A DNA stretch of 64,000 nt from NCBI RefSeq assembly GCF_030295405.1, contig NZ_AP027080.1:1240001-1304000 (forward strand). The letters run 5' to 3'. This document shows, in pieces, positions 24,889-33,963 of this stretch. The translations under genes were made by a program, and so were the position numbers. The first letter of the stretch is position 1. Every line of letters begins with the position of its first letter. This DNA comes from Mesoterricola silvestris. Lineage in GTDB: Bacteria > Acidobacteriota > Holophagae > Holophagales > Holophagaceae. The notes below the pieces were generated by a model. That model made no database searches. It was not told the origin of the DNA and saw only the letters and a program-made list of their open reading frames with translations.

Positions 24889-27800
24889 ATGCACAAGGCC
24901 CCGCGAAGCACCCGAACCCCCAAGCGCATCCCGCCCGACGTGGTGGACGCCGTCGTGAGGGGCGGGGAGGCGGGGCTCACCGATGAGGAACTGCACGACG
25001 TGCTCCAGGTGGGCTCCCCCGGCGCGCCCAAGGAGCGGCCCCCCAAGCTGGATTTCCCCCTGGTGGCCCTGGGCGCCTCGGCGGGGGGGCTGGGGGCCTT
25101 CGAGGCCTTCTTCTCGGGCCTTCCGGATGGGCAGGCGGGAATGGCCTTCGTGCTGGTGCAGCACCTGGCGCCGGACCACGCCAGCATCCTGGCCAGCCTC
25201 CTGGCGCGGTACACGGAGCTTTCGGTGCACGAGGCGGTGGACGGCATCCGGGTTCAGCCCGACTGCGTCTACGTGATCCCCCCGGGCCGGGACATGGCCC
25301 TGCACGACGGGGCCCTGCGGCTCTTCCTGCCGGCCCAGCCCCGGGGGATCCGCACCACCATCGATTTCTTCTTCCGCACCCTGGCGGAGGAACTGGGGGA
25401 AAGGGCCATTTGCATCATCCTTTCCGGCACCGGCAGCGACGGCACCCAGGGGGTGCGCATGGTGAAGGGGGAGGGGGGCATGGTGATGGTGCAGGCCCCC
25501 GACACCACCGAATTCGACGGCATGCCCCGCAGCGCCCTCTCCACCGGCCTGGTGGACTACGTGTTGCCGCCGGACCAGATGATGGGGGCCCTGCGGCACT
25601 ACGTGGACCACGCCTTCGGGGACCGGCGCAGCCGGGCCGCCACCCCCTCGGCGGTGCAGGCGCTCCCCCAGGTTGTCGCGGTGCTGCGGCACCGCACCAC
25701 CCACGACTTCTCCCAGTACAAGGAAAGCACCGTCCTGCGCCGCCTGGAGCGGCGCATGGTGCTGCACCGCCTGGAGAAGGTGGAGGCCTACCTGGACTTC
25801 CTGAAGACCGATCCCCAGGAGGTGGACGCGCTGTTCCACGACCTGCTCATCGGGGTGACGGCTTTCTTCCGGGACCGGGAGGCCTTCCTGGAACTGCGCC
25901 GCACCGTCATCCCCGCCCTGCTGGACGGCCGGGAGCCCGGGGGGCTGGTGCGGGTGTGGGTGTGCGGCTGCTCCACGGGGGAGGAAGCGTACAGCCTGGC
26001 CATCCTGCTCCGCCACCACCTGGAGGAGCACCGGCTCAACCTGCGGGTGCAGGTGTTCGCCACGGACATCGACAGGATGGCCATCGACACGGCCCGCAAG
26101 GGCGTGTACGCCACCTGCCACGTGCCGGATATCCCGGAGGAATTCCTGGCCCGGTTCTTCACCAGGGACTTGGAGAACGGCACGCTGCTGGTCAATCCGT
26201 CCGTCCGGGACATGCTGGTCTTTTCCGAGCAGGACGTCATCAAGGATCCGCCCCTTTCCAGGATGGATCTCATCACCTGCCGGAACGTCATGATCTACAT
26301 GAACGTCTCCCTGCAGCGGAAGATCATCCCGCTCTTCCATTACGCCCTCAACGCGGGGGGCATCCTGTTCCTGGGCTCCTCCGAGACCCTGGGGGAGAAC
26401 GGGCCGATGTTCCAGACCGTCCACCGCAAGCACAAGCTCTTCCGGCGGCGGGAGGGGATCCTGCGGGTGCCGGAGCTCCCCCCCATGAACCGGCCCGCCC
26501 GGGAGATGGGACTCCGGGGCCGGGGGGAGGACCGGGCGGGGCCTCTGCGCCTGGGGGATCCGCGCCTGGGGTACCGGAGCATGCTGGAACAGGCCCTGGT
26601 GAACCACTACCTCCAGTCCGCCCTGCTCACGGATGACCGGGGGGACATCCTCCACGTCCTGGGGCGGTGCGGCGCCTACCTGGAACCCGCCCAGGGGGAC
26701 GCGGCCTTCAATGTGCTGGCCATGGCCCGGCCGGGCCTCAAGAGCGCCATGCTCAGCGCCTTCCAGGAAGCGTCCCGGAACAAGGGGCAGGTGGGCCGCC
26801 GATCCGTTCCCTTCCGCCCGGAGGGAGCCCCCCCCATGCGCGTGGGCATCACGGTGCGGGCCCTGCCGCCCTCGCCCATCCTCCTGACCTCGCCGGACCA
26901 CTTCCTGGTGGTCCTGGAGGAGGAGCACCGCTGGGAAGCCCATCGGGACAGGGAAGCCCCGCCGGATCCCCCGCAGGCCCCCGTGGAGGCCCTGGTGGCG
27001 GCCCTGGAGGACGAGCTGCGGACCAAGGACGCCTACATCCAGACGACCCTGGAGGAAATGGCCACCTCCAACGAGGAACTGAATTCCGCCAACGAGGAAC
27101 TGCAGTCCATCAACGAGGAGATGTCCTCCGCCAACGAGGAGCTGGAGACCTCCAAGGAGGAGCTCCAGTCCGTCAACGAGGAGCTTGGCACAGTGAATGC
27201 CGAACTTCAGAACAAGGTGGCGGAGCTGTCCCAGGCCTACAGCGACATCAACAGCCTCCTGAGCGGAACCGGGGTGGGGATCCTGGTGGTGGACCGGCAG
27301 CTGCGCATCGTGCGCTTCACCCCCGCCCTGGCGCAGCTCATCAACCTCGTGCCGGGGGACGTGGGCCGGCCCCTGAAGCATTTGTCCACCAACCTGGTGG
27401 GTCCGTTCCAGCTGGACGAGGAGATCCGGAGGGTCCTGGCCACGGGCGCCAGCGCGGATTTCGAAGTGCAGGCCCGGAAGGGCGCATGGTACCTGTTGCA
27501 CCTGCGGCCGTCGCCCCCCCTGGATCCCGCCCAGGACGGGGTGGTGGTCACCTGCGTGGACATCAGCTGCCGCAGGCAGGTGGAGACGGATCTGGGCGAT
27601 TGGGAAAACCAGCTCACGGCCCTGAACGAAGCGGGCTTCGGGGTGTTCCGCATCGACCACCAGTCCGGCCGGACCTTCCTTTCCGCCCACCTGCGCGCCA
27701 TGCTGGGCCTGGCCGCCGGACGGGAGTTCACGGCGGAGGAACTCTCGGCCCTGCTGCACCCTGAGGGGGCGCGGCTGCTTCCCGCGGACCGGGATGAAAC

Positions 27801-27993
27801 CTGGAGCACCTCGTACGCCGCCGGCGCGGACCGGCGGGTGGTCACCACCCTCGGCCGGGTGATTTTCGAACAGACCCCGGAGGCCCGCATTCCGGTGCGG
27901 GAGTCGGGCATCTGCACCACCACGCTGGATGGCGTTGTCCTGACCCGCCAGGACGGGCCGCCGGCACCCCAGGGAGAGGAGCCTTCCCCATGA
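24889..27993 (+). CDS. CheB-CheR-PAS fusion protein (chemotaxis-type methylesterase/methyltransferase)
   Basis: About 1034 residues. The CheB domain (about 50-235) has the Ser-His-Asp triad in LGASAGGL (Ser64), VQHLAPDH and LSGTGSDGTQG. The CheR domain (about 255-530) has the S-adenosylmethionine motif WVCGCSTGEEAYSLA, FATDID and ITCRNVMIYM. A long heptad-repeat coiled coil (about 720-785; NEELNSANEELQSINEE) precedes a PAS domain (about 790-890) and a second PAS-like region. Unlike many relatives it has no kinase domain of its own, but the next gene overlaps by ATGA and encodes a kinase-like protein. Starts at 24838 or 24883 are also in frame. ATG 24889 has the best-spaced AGGA. Confidence 0.92.
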   Translation: MHKAPRSTRTPKRIPPDVVDAVVRGGEAGLTDEELHDVLQVGSPGAPKERPPKLDFPLVALGASAGGLGAFEAFFSGLPDGQAGMAFVLVQHLAPDHASILASLLARYTELSVHEAVDGIRVQPDCVYVIPPGRDMALHDGALRLFLPAQPRGIRTTIDFFFRTLAEELGERAICIILSGTGSDGTQGVRMVKGEGGMVMVQAPDTTEFDGMPRSALSTGLVDYVLPPDQMMGALRHYVDHAFGDRRSRAATPSAVQALPQVVAVLRHRTTHDFSQYKESTVLRRLERRMVLHRLEKVEAYLDFLKTDPQEVDALFHDLLIGVTAFFRDREAFLELRRTVIPALLDGREPGGLVRVWVCGCSTGEEAYSLAILLRHHLEEHRLNLRVQVFATDIDRMAIDTARKGVYATCHVPDIPEEFLARFFTRDLENGTLLVNPSVRDMLVFSEQDVIKDPPLSRMDLITCRNVMIYMNVSLQRKIIPLFHYALNAGGILFLGSSETLGENGPMFQTVHRKHKLFRRREGILRVPELPPMNRPAREMGLRGRGEDRAGPLRLGDPRLGYRSMLEQALVNHYLQSALLTDDRGDILHVLGRCGAYLEPAQGDAAFNVLAMARPGLKSAMLSAFQEASRNKGQVGRRSVPFRPEGAPPMRVGITVRALPPSPILLTSPDHFLVVLEEEHRWEAHRDREAPPDPPQAPVEALVAALEDELRTKDAYIQTTLEEMATSNEELNSANEELQSINEEMSSANEELETSKEELQSVNEELGTVNAELQNKVAELSQAYSDINSLLSGTGVGILVVDRQLRIVRFTPALAQLINLVPGDVGRPLKHLSTNLVGPFQLDEEIRRVLATGASADFEVQARKGAWYLLHLRPSPPLDPAQDGVVVTCVDISCRRQVETDLGDWENQLTALNEAGFGVFRIDHQSGRTFLSAHLRAMLGLAAGREFTAEELSALLHPEGARLLPADRDETWSTSYAAGADRRVVTTLGRVIFEQTPEARIPVRESGICTTTLDGVVLTRQDGPPAPQGEEPSP

Positions 27994-29270
27994 GCATGTA
28001 TGGATGGACACCGGATTTCGATAGACCGAACAAGCATGACCCTTGGCCGGAGGTGCGTTCCTTCGCCGAAGGCCTCACCCCGGGGTCGCCGCCCCTGAGC
28101 CTGGTTCCCGGGGAGGACGAGAACGTCCAGGACCTCATCAACGAACTGATCGTGGCCCACCTGGAGACCCAGGCCCAGAACGAGGAGCTGCGCCAGGCCC
28201 ACTGGGCCCTGGAGGCCACCCGGGAGCACTATTTCGAACTGTTCCACTGCGCCCCCCTGGGCTCCCTGGTGCTGGACGGCAAGGGGATCATCCGGGAAAG
28301 CAATCTGGCCGCGGAGGATCTCCTGCAGCTGCCGTCCCGCAAGTTGCGGAACCGGCCCCTGGGGCGGTTCGTGCAGCAGGAGGACCATGGCGCCTACGCC
28401 AAGTGCCTGGCCTGGTCCGTGCAGGGGGGCGCTTCCCGCCAGTGCCGGGTGCGGCTGCGCCAGGGGGGGCGTTTCGTGCCGGTGGCCGTGGCCCTCCGCC
28501 GGCCCATGGGGGCGCAGCCGGAGGCGCCCCTGCTGGCGAACCTGCTGGAAATGGACGGGACCGGGGCGGAGCGGGCCCCGGCCCCCCAGGTCCGCCTGGA
28601 GCCGCGCATGGCGGGGCTCACCGGGCTGGCCCGGCGCTTTTCCCAGGAGACCACCCGGGCCATGGCCTCCATCCGCTCCCTGGTGGAGTCCCAGATGGTC
28701 CATGCGCCCCCCGGCAGCGCCCTGGCCCGGGACCTGGAGGCCATCCGGGAACTGTGCCGCATGGGCCGGGGCTTCGCCCTGGGCCTGGCCGGGTTCGCCA
28801 AGGAGCGGCTGGCCACGGTGCAATCCATCGATCTCAACGCCCTGGTGTGCGACGAAATGACCCTGCTCAAGGGCCAGGGCGCGGCGGTGCGGGTCGCCCC
28901 CGACCTGGACCCGGGGCTGAGGCTCATTCCCGGCGACCCCTCGGCCCTGGCCACCTGCCTGATCCACCTCTGCGCCAACGCCCTGGAAGCCATGCCCGGC
29001 GGCGGGACCCTGGGCCTGGCCACCCGCAACGAAACCGAGGACGCGGTGCTCCTGGAAGTGAGCGACACCGGCGCCGGCATGGCGCCGGAGGTGCTGGAGC
29101 GGGCAGCCGAGCCCCTCTTTTCCACCCGGCGCCACCGCAACGCCGCGGGCCTGGGGCTCTCCCTGGTGTACGGCGCCATGCGGGCCCACCACGGCCGCAT
29201 GGAACTGGAAAGCGCCCTGGGCGAAGGCACCACCGTGAGGCTGCACTTCTCGGCTGTTCGCTCGGTATAG
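27990..29270 (+). CDS. PAS-domain histidine-kinase-like protein lacking a phospho-acceptor His
   Basis: The 426-residue protein has a short coiled coil (about 55-75), a PAS domain (about 75-180; FELFHCAPLGSLVLDGKG), a helical region and an intact-looking ATPase domain (IHLCANALEAMPGG, DTGAGMAPE, GLGLSLVYGAM). Where the H box is expected (GLAHDFNN-like), the sequence reads GLARRFSQETTRAM, so Arg replaces the His. It is translationally coupled to the CheB-CheR fusion through ATGA. It may be a pseudokinase, or it may phosphorylate or bind ATP in trans. No cognate receiver lies adjacent. Confidence 0.85.
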   Translation: MSMYGWTPDFDRPNKHDPWPEVRSFAEGLTPGSPPLSLVPGEDENVQDLINELIVAHLETQAQNEELRQAHWALEATREHYFELFHCAPLGSLVLDGKGIIRESNLAAEDLLQLPSRKLRNRPLGRFVQQEDHGAYAKCLAWSVQGGASRQCRVRLRQGGRFVPVAVALRRPMGAQPEAPLLANLLEMDGTGAERAPAPQVRLEPRMAGLTGLARRFSQETTRAMASIRSLVESQMVHAPPGSALARDLEAIRELCRMGRGFALGLAGFAKERLATVQSIDLNALVCDEMTLLKGQGAAVRVAPDLDPGLRLIPGDPSALATCLIHLCANALEAMPGGGTLGLATRNETEDAVLLEVSDTGAGMAPEVLERAAEPLFSTRRHRNAAGLGLSLVYGAMRAHHGRMELESALGEGTTVRLHFSAVRSV

Positions 29271-29340
29271 GGCCGGGCTTGGCGATGGGGCGGGAGTACG
29301 AGAACGTGGACGTTCCTTTCTTTTCAGATGGAACCCCACG

Positions 29341-30108
29341 ATGCGACGAATGGTCATCCCCTGCCTGTGCCTGCTCGCCCTGGCCTGCGCGTCCCCCCTG
29401 ACGAAGCTGAGGCCCGGGGAGGGCGGTCCCAGCCTCCGCCTGGGGGCGGTCACGGTGGAGGACCACAGCCGGCAGCTCAAGCGCCTGAGGCCCCAGGGGC
29501 CCGGGGAGGCCAATACCCCCGAGGCCCGGCGGGCGGCCTTGGATGCCCACGGCCGCTGGCTCCAGTGGGCCTTCCGGGAGGAGGCCCAGGCCTGCGGCAT
29601 CGCCTTCCGGGAGGACGCGCCCTACCGGCTGGAGCTGGCGGTGACGGACCTGGGGGAGATCCGCACCTCGTACATCCTCTACGGCATCGCCTCCGGCGTG
29701 GCCTGGGGCGTGGGCACGGGCCTGGTGATGCACAACACCCGCCTGGCGGTGGGGCTGGGCGGGTACGAACTGCTGGAGGAAAGCGCCTTCTGGATCGGGG
29801 GGAGCGCCCTGTTCGGGTCCTTCTCGGCGCCCGCCGTGCTGGAAGCCCGGCTGTACCTTCCGGGGGAGGCCAAGCCGTTCTGGACCGAAACCTACTACGT
29901 GCTGTCCGGACGATCCCTCCTCAAGGAACGGCCCAAGGCGGAGCGGTCGGACCGGGCCATCCAGTTGGAGGCCTCCCTGCAGAAGGCGGTGCAAAAGCTC
30001 CTGGAGGACCTGGAGGCCATCCCGGGGTTCCCCGCCCGCACCGGGGAGCGCCTCCGGGACAAGGGCCTCCGGGAGCGGATCCTGGGCAAGGCGCCCCAGG
30101 GCTGGTAG
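29341..30108 (+). CDS. Putative lipoprotein of unknown function
   Basis: The 255-residue protein begins with a lipoprotein signal (PCLCLLALACAS, lipobox Cys16). A mixed body includes a hydrophobic Gly-rich stretch (YGIASGVAWGVGTGLVM, about residues 118-134). A C-terminal charged helical tail follows. No family is recognised. It lies 70 bp after the kinase-like gene and 24 bp before an outer-membrane-type protein, in the same direction, so it may be part of an envelope module placed between two signalling systems. Confidence 0.75.
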   Translation: MRRMVIPCLCLLALACASPLTKLRPGEGGPSLRLGAVTVEDHSRQLKRLRPQGPGEANTPEARRAALDAHGRWLQWAFREEAQACGIAFREDAPYRLELAVTDLGEIRTSYILYGIASGVAWGVGTGLVMHNTRLAVGLGGYELLEESAFWIGGSALFGSFSAPAVLEARLYLPGEAKPFWTETYYVLSGRSLLKERPKAERSDRAIQLEASLQKAVQKLLEDLEAIPGFPARTGERLRDKGLRERILGKAPQGW

Positions 30109-30132
30109 CGTTCTCCCAGGGAGGGCTTTGCG

Positions 30133-30855
30133 TTGCGGAACCGGATCCACGCGTGCCTGGTGCTCCTGATGGCGGCGAGCCTCGCGCCGGCCCGGGCGCA
30201 GGCCGGCGGCTGGTACCTGGAGGCGGGGGCCGGGCGCCTTTCCGGGGATTTCGGAACGGCGGACACCGGACGGGTGGACCTGGCCTACGGCACCGTGGGC
30301 TATGCCTGGTCCCGCGCGTACCTGGACGTGACCGTCCCCGCCCTGCGCCTGGAAACCCGGTCCAGCGGCGGGAGCCGCCGGGCCTCGGGCCTGGGGGATG
30401 TGCTGGTGCGGGGCCTGCGGCGGGTGGTGGCGGAACCCGGGGGCTTCTCCTTCGATGCCGGCCTGGCGGTGAAATTCCCCACCGCCGACCCGGACGCGGA
30501 CCTGGGCACGGGCCAGGGGGACGCCGAGGCCTTCCTGGCCCTGAACCAGCGCTGGGGCCGCTTCCAGGTGACGGTCCAGGGGGGCTGGATCCAGAGCCAG
30601 CCCCGGCCTGGGCAGCGGAACGGGCAGTACACGGCCGGGTGCGGCATGGCCTGGTATGCCAGCCGCACCAAGGTCTCCCTGGGCTATGCCGCGCGGGCGG
30701 CCCCGTACCCCGGCACGCCCTCGCCCCGGGAACTGGCCCTGGATGTGTACCGGGCCCTGGGCACCCGGTTCGCCCTGCGGGCCTCCTGGGCCGCCGGGCT
30801 CTCGGACGGTTCCCCCCATTCGAACCTGGGGGTGGGCCTCCTCTACTTCCCGTGA
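30133..30855 (+). CDS. Putative outer-membrane beta-barrel protein
   Basis: The 240-residue protein starts with TTG at 30133 and has a signal peptide ending ARAQA. It shows alternating hydrophobic strands typical of small barrels (GWYLEAGAGRL, VTVQGGWIQSQ, SNLGVGLLYFP) and a C-terminal strand ending in Phe-Pro. Parts (FPTADPDADLGTGQGD) resemble MetA-pathway/transporter-like barrel families. The stop codon overlaps the GTG start of the CHASE2 kinase, which suggests the barrel and sensor are co-expressed. Function is unknown. Confidence 0.75.
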   Translation: MRNRIHACLVLLMAASLAPARAQAGGWYLEAGAGRLSGDFGTADTGRVDLAYGTVGYAWSRAYLDVTVPALRLETRSSGGSRRASGLGDVLVRGLRRVVAEPGGFSFDAGLAVKFPTADPDADLGTGQGDAEAFLALNQRWGRFQVTVQGGWIQSQPRPGQRNGQYTAGCGMAWYASRTKVSLGYAARAAPYPGTPSPRELALDVYRALGTRFALRASWAAGLSDGSPHSNLGVGLLYFP

Positions 30856-32585
30856 ACCGGGCCCTGCCGCCCGCCCTGGGCGCCCTGGCCACCCTGGTGC
30901 TGCACCTTTCGGGCGCCCTGGGGCCGGTGGAGCTCCTCACCCGGGACCTCCTCCTGCGGGCGCTGCCCGCCCGGACCCCGGCCCACGTGGCGGTGGTCCT
31001 GGTGGACGAGGAGGCCCTGCGGCGCCTGGGCCCGTGGCCCCTGGGCCGCGGGACCCTGGCCGTCCTGGTGGACCGGATCGTGGACGCCGGCGCCCGGGGG
31101 GTGGTGGTGGACATCCTGCTGCCCGGGGCCCGGGAGGGCGACGATCGGTTGGCGGGCGCCCTGGGCCGGGGCCCCAGCGCCCTGGCGGCGGGGGTGGACG
31201 ACACTGGGGCCTGGCTGCTGCCCGCCCCGGGCCTGGGCGCCGCCCGCCCGGGCCACGTGAGTTTCGATCTGGACCGGGACGGGGTGGTGCGGCGCTTCGC
31301 GGCCACCAAGGAGATCGGGGGCAGGGCCCTGCCGGCCCTGCCCGTGGCGGCCGCGCGGCTGTGGGATCCCGGGTGGCCCGTGCCGGTGGGGGCCACCCTG
31401 CGCCCCGGGTTCCGGCACCGCCCCGTGCCGGCGGTGGGGGCCGCGGCGGTGCTGGACGGCGCGCCCGGCGCCCTCCGGGGCCGCGTCGTGTTCCTGGGCA
31501 TCAATGCGGCCGGGGTGGGGGACCGCTTCATTTCCCCCGTGTCCCCGGGGGGGTCCCCGGATCCCGGGGTGGTGATCGAAGCCCTTTCCGCCGAGGCGGT
31601 GCTTTCCGGCGATCTCCTGGGGCAGGCGCCGCCCCTGCTCACGGCCCTGCTGACCTTCGGCCTGGGGCTGGCCCTGGGCCGGTGGCGCCGCGCCTGGGTG
31701 GCCCTGGGCCTGGGTCTCGCGCCCATGGCCCTGGCGGCCGCCGCCCTGGCCTGGGCCCGGCTGGAGCTGGCGCCCCTGGGGATCCTGGCGGGCCTGCTGG
31801 CCGCGGGGGCCCTCACCGCCCTGGACCGGGCCCGCCAGGCCCGCCGGGCCATGGGCGCGGCCGATGCCCGCATCGCGGAACTGGAACGCCTCCAGGCCGG
31901 CCTCGCCCGGGCCCGGCTCCAGGACACCGAGGCCCGGCGGGTGGTGGCCCACGAGCTGAAGACCCCCCTCACGTCCATGCGCGGCCTGGCCCAGCTCCTG
32001 GCCCAGTTCGAGCTTTCCGGCCCGGAGCGGGAGCGGGTGGCCCGCATGGTGATGAACGAATCCTCCCGTCTGGCCCAGATGGTGGACGCCCTCCTGGACC
32101 TGGAACGCCTGGCCCTGCGGCCCTTCGAGACCAGCGCGCAGCCCCTGGATCTTTCGGCCCTGGTGGCCGGGCGGGTCCAGATCCTCCGGGGGGGCAGCGG
32201 GCGGGACGTGACCGCGGACCTGGAGCCGGGGATCCGGGTGCTGGGGGACCCGGCCCTCCTGGAGCGGGTGCTGGACAACCTCACCGGCAACGCCCTGAAG
32301 TTCTCCCCCGGGGGGGCCCTGGGCCTCGGGCTGCGGCGCCAGGGCGACTGGGCGGTGCTGGAGGTGCGGGACCAGGGCCCGGGGATCCCGCCGGAGGAAC
32401 GGACCCGCATCTTCGGACGGTTCGCCCGGGGGCAGGGCGGGGCGCCGGGCCTGGGCCTGGGGCTGGCCCTGGTGGCGGAAGCCCTGGCCTGGCACCGGGG
32501 CGAGGTGGAGGCGGACGAGGCTCCGGGCGGGGGCGCCCTGTTCCGTGCTAGACTCCCGCTCATGGTGGATGGGCGGAACCTGTGA
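30852..32585 (+). CDS. CHASE2-domain sensor histidine kinase
   Basis: The 577-residue protein starts with GTG at 30852, overlapping the previous stop. One N-terminal hydrophobic segment precedes a CHASE2 extracellular sensor domain (about 30-245; VVLVDEEALRRLGPWPLGR, VVVDILLP, GRVVFLGINA). Three membrane helices (about 255-335) and a kinase core follow, with His367 in RRVVAHELKTPLTSMRG, N box DNLTGNALKFSPGG, G1 DQGPGIPP and G2 LGLGLALVAEAL. The response regulator follows 7 bp later. CHASE2 ligands are not known. The neighbouring FecR protein is a frequent genomic companion of CHASE2 proteins. Confidence 0.92.
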   Translation: MNRALPPALGALATLVLHLSGALGPVELLTRDLLLRALPARTPAHVAVVLVDEEALRRLGPWPLGRGTLAVLVDRIVDAGARGVVVDILLPGAREGDDRLAGALGRGPSALAAGVDDTGAWLLPAPGLGAARPGHVSFDLDRDGVVRRFAATKEIGGRALPALPVAAARLWDPGWPVPVGATLRPGFRHRPVPAVGAAAVLDGAPGALRGRVVFLGINAAGVGDRFISPVSPGGSPDPGVVIEALSAEAVLSGDLLGQAPPLLTALLTFGLGLALGRWRRAWVALGLGLAPMALAAAALAWARLELAPLGILAGLLAAGALTALDRARQARRAMGAADARIAELERLQAGLARARLQDTEARRVVAHELKTPLTSMRGLAQLLAQFELSGPERERVARMVMNESSRLAQMVDALLDLERLALRPFETSAQPLDLSALVAGRVQILRGGSGRDVTADLEPGIRVLGDPALLERVLDNLTGNALKFSPGGALGLGLRRQGDWAVLEVRDQGPGIPPEERTRIFGRFARGQGGAPGLGLGLALVAEALAWHRGEVEADEAPGGGALFRARLPLMVDGRNL

Positions 32586-32592
32586 GGACTCC

Positions 32593-33963
32593 ATGACCCG
32601 GATCCTGGTGGTGGACGATGACCTGGCCATCCGGGAAATGGTGGCCCTGGCCCTGGAGAAATGCGGGTACCGGGTGGACCGGGCCCCGGGCCTCCCGGAG
32701 GCCCGGGCGGCCCTGGACGCCGCTCCGCCGGGCCTGGTGGTGTGCGATCTGTACCTGCCCGGCGGCACCGGTCTGGACCTGCTGGAGCAGGTGCGGGCCC
32801 TTCCCGGGCCGCCGCCCATGATCCTCATGACCGCTCGGGGCAGCATGGAGACCACGGCCCTGGCCCTGAACGGGGGGGTCTTCGACTACATCGCCAAGCC
32901 CTTCGACCTGGACGTGCTGCTGGAGCGGGTGCGGGCGGCCCTGGGGGGGGCCGTGGAGGCCGGGGCGGAACCGGAGCGGGGCCCGGCCAGCATGATGGTG
33001 GGTTCCCACCCGGCCATGGTGGAGGCCTACAAGGCCACCGGCCGGGTGGCGGCCATGGCGGTGCCGGTCCTGGTGCTGGGGGAAACGGGCACGGGCAAGG
33101 AACTGGTGGCCCGGGCCCTGCACCGCTTCGGCGGCCACCCGGAGGGACCCTTCGTGCCGGTGCACTGCGGGGCCATCCCCGACACCCTCATCGAAAGCGA
33201 ACTGTTCGGCCACCGCCGGGGGGCCTTCACCGACGCCCAGCGGGACCGGCGCGGCGCCCTGGCCCTGGCCCACGGCGGCACGGTGTTCCTGGACGAGATC
33301 GGGGAGATCTCCCCGGTCTTCCAGGTCAAGCTCCTGCGCTTCCTTGAGGACGGCATCGTGCAGCCCCTGGGGGCCGAAAAGGGCGATCCGGTGAAGGTGC
33401 GGGTGGTGGCGGCCACCCACCGGGATCTGAGGGCCCTGGTGGCGGCGGGGAGCTTCCGGCAGGACCTCTACTACCGCCTGGCCGGATTCGAGATCCGCCT
33501 GCCGGCCCTGCGGGACCGGCTCTCGGACCTGCCGGACCTGGTCCAGCACTTCCAGGAGCGGTTCCGGGGGGAGCTGGGCCTGCCCGCCGCCGGCCCCCCC
33601 TCCCGCGAGGTGCTGGCGGCCCTGGCCGCCCACCCCTGGCCGGGCAATGTGCGGGAGCTGGGGCACGTGGTGCGCCGCCTCCTCATCGAGACCGGAGCCC
33701 TGGGGGACGCCGCGGCCCTGGGCCGGATCCTGGGGGACGGGCCGGCCCCGGGGGCGCCGGCGCTGTCCCCGGCCAGCTTCGGGGCGCCCTTCGTGCCCCT
33801 GGAGGAGATGGAGCGGATGTACCTCCTGGCCGTGCTGGCCCACGCCCGGGGCAACAAGACCGAGGCCGCCCGGATCCTGGGCATCGAGCGCAAAACGCTC
33901 ACCCGCAAGCTCCGGCCTGCCGATTGCATGGATACGGACGATGCCGAAGGAGGCGCCCCTTGA
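32593..33963 (+). CDS. NtrC-family sigma-54 response regulator
   Basis: The 456-residue protein has a receiver domain (phospho-Asp52 in VCDLYLPGGTG), a sigma-54 AAA+ domain with Walker A GETGTGKELVAR, Walker B GGTVFLDEIGE and an arginine-finger region. A Fis-type helix-turn-helix ends it (KTEAARILGIERKTLTRKL). The sigma-54 contact loop reads GAFTDA rather than GAFTGA, a known natural variant. It is the likely partner of the CHASE2 kinase 7 bp upstream and overlaps the FecR-like gene by 4 bp. It would activate sigma-54 promoters. Confidence 0.94.
   Translation: MTRILVVDDDLAIREMVALALEKCGYRVDRAPGLPEARAALDAAPPGLVVCDLYLPGGTGLDLLEQVRALPGPPPMILMTARGSMETTALALNGGVFDYIAKPFDLDVLLERVRAALGGAVEAGAEPERGPASMMVGSHPAMVEAYKATGRVAAMAVPVLVLGETGTGKELVARALHRFGGHPEGPFVPVHCGAIPDTLIESELFGHRRGAFTDAQRDRRGALALAHGGTVFLDEIGEISPVFQVKLLRFLEDGIVQPLGAEKGDPVKVRVVAATHRDLRALVAAGSFRQDLYYRLAGFEIRLPALRDRLSDLPDLVQHFQERFRGELGLPAAGPPSREVLAALAAHPWPGNVRELGHVVRRLLIETGALGDAAALGRILGDGPAPGAPALSPASFGAPFVPLEEMERMYLLAVLAHARGNKTEAARILGIERKTLTRKLRPADCMDTDDAEGGAP

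Noticed and set aside
24832-28011. A 1059-codon minus-strand frame opposite the CheB-CheR gene
   Set aside because: The plus strand carries complete catalytic motifs of CheB and CheR. The minus frame has none and is His/Gly/Gln-rich.
32545-32592. Earlier start for the NtrC-type regulator
   Set aside because: It would overlap the end of the CHASE2 kinase and add residues before the canonical receiver start TRILVVDDD.
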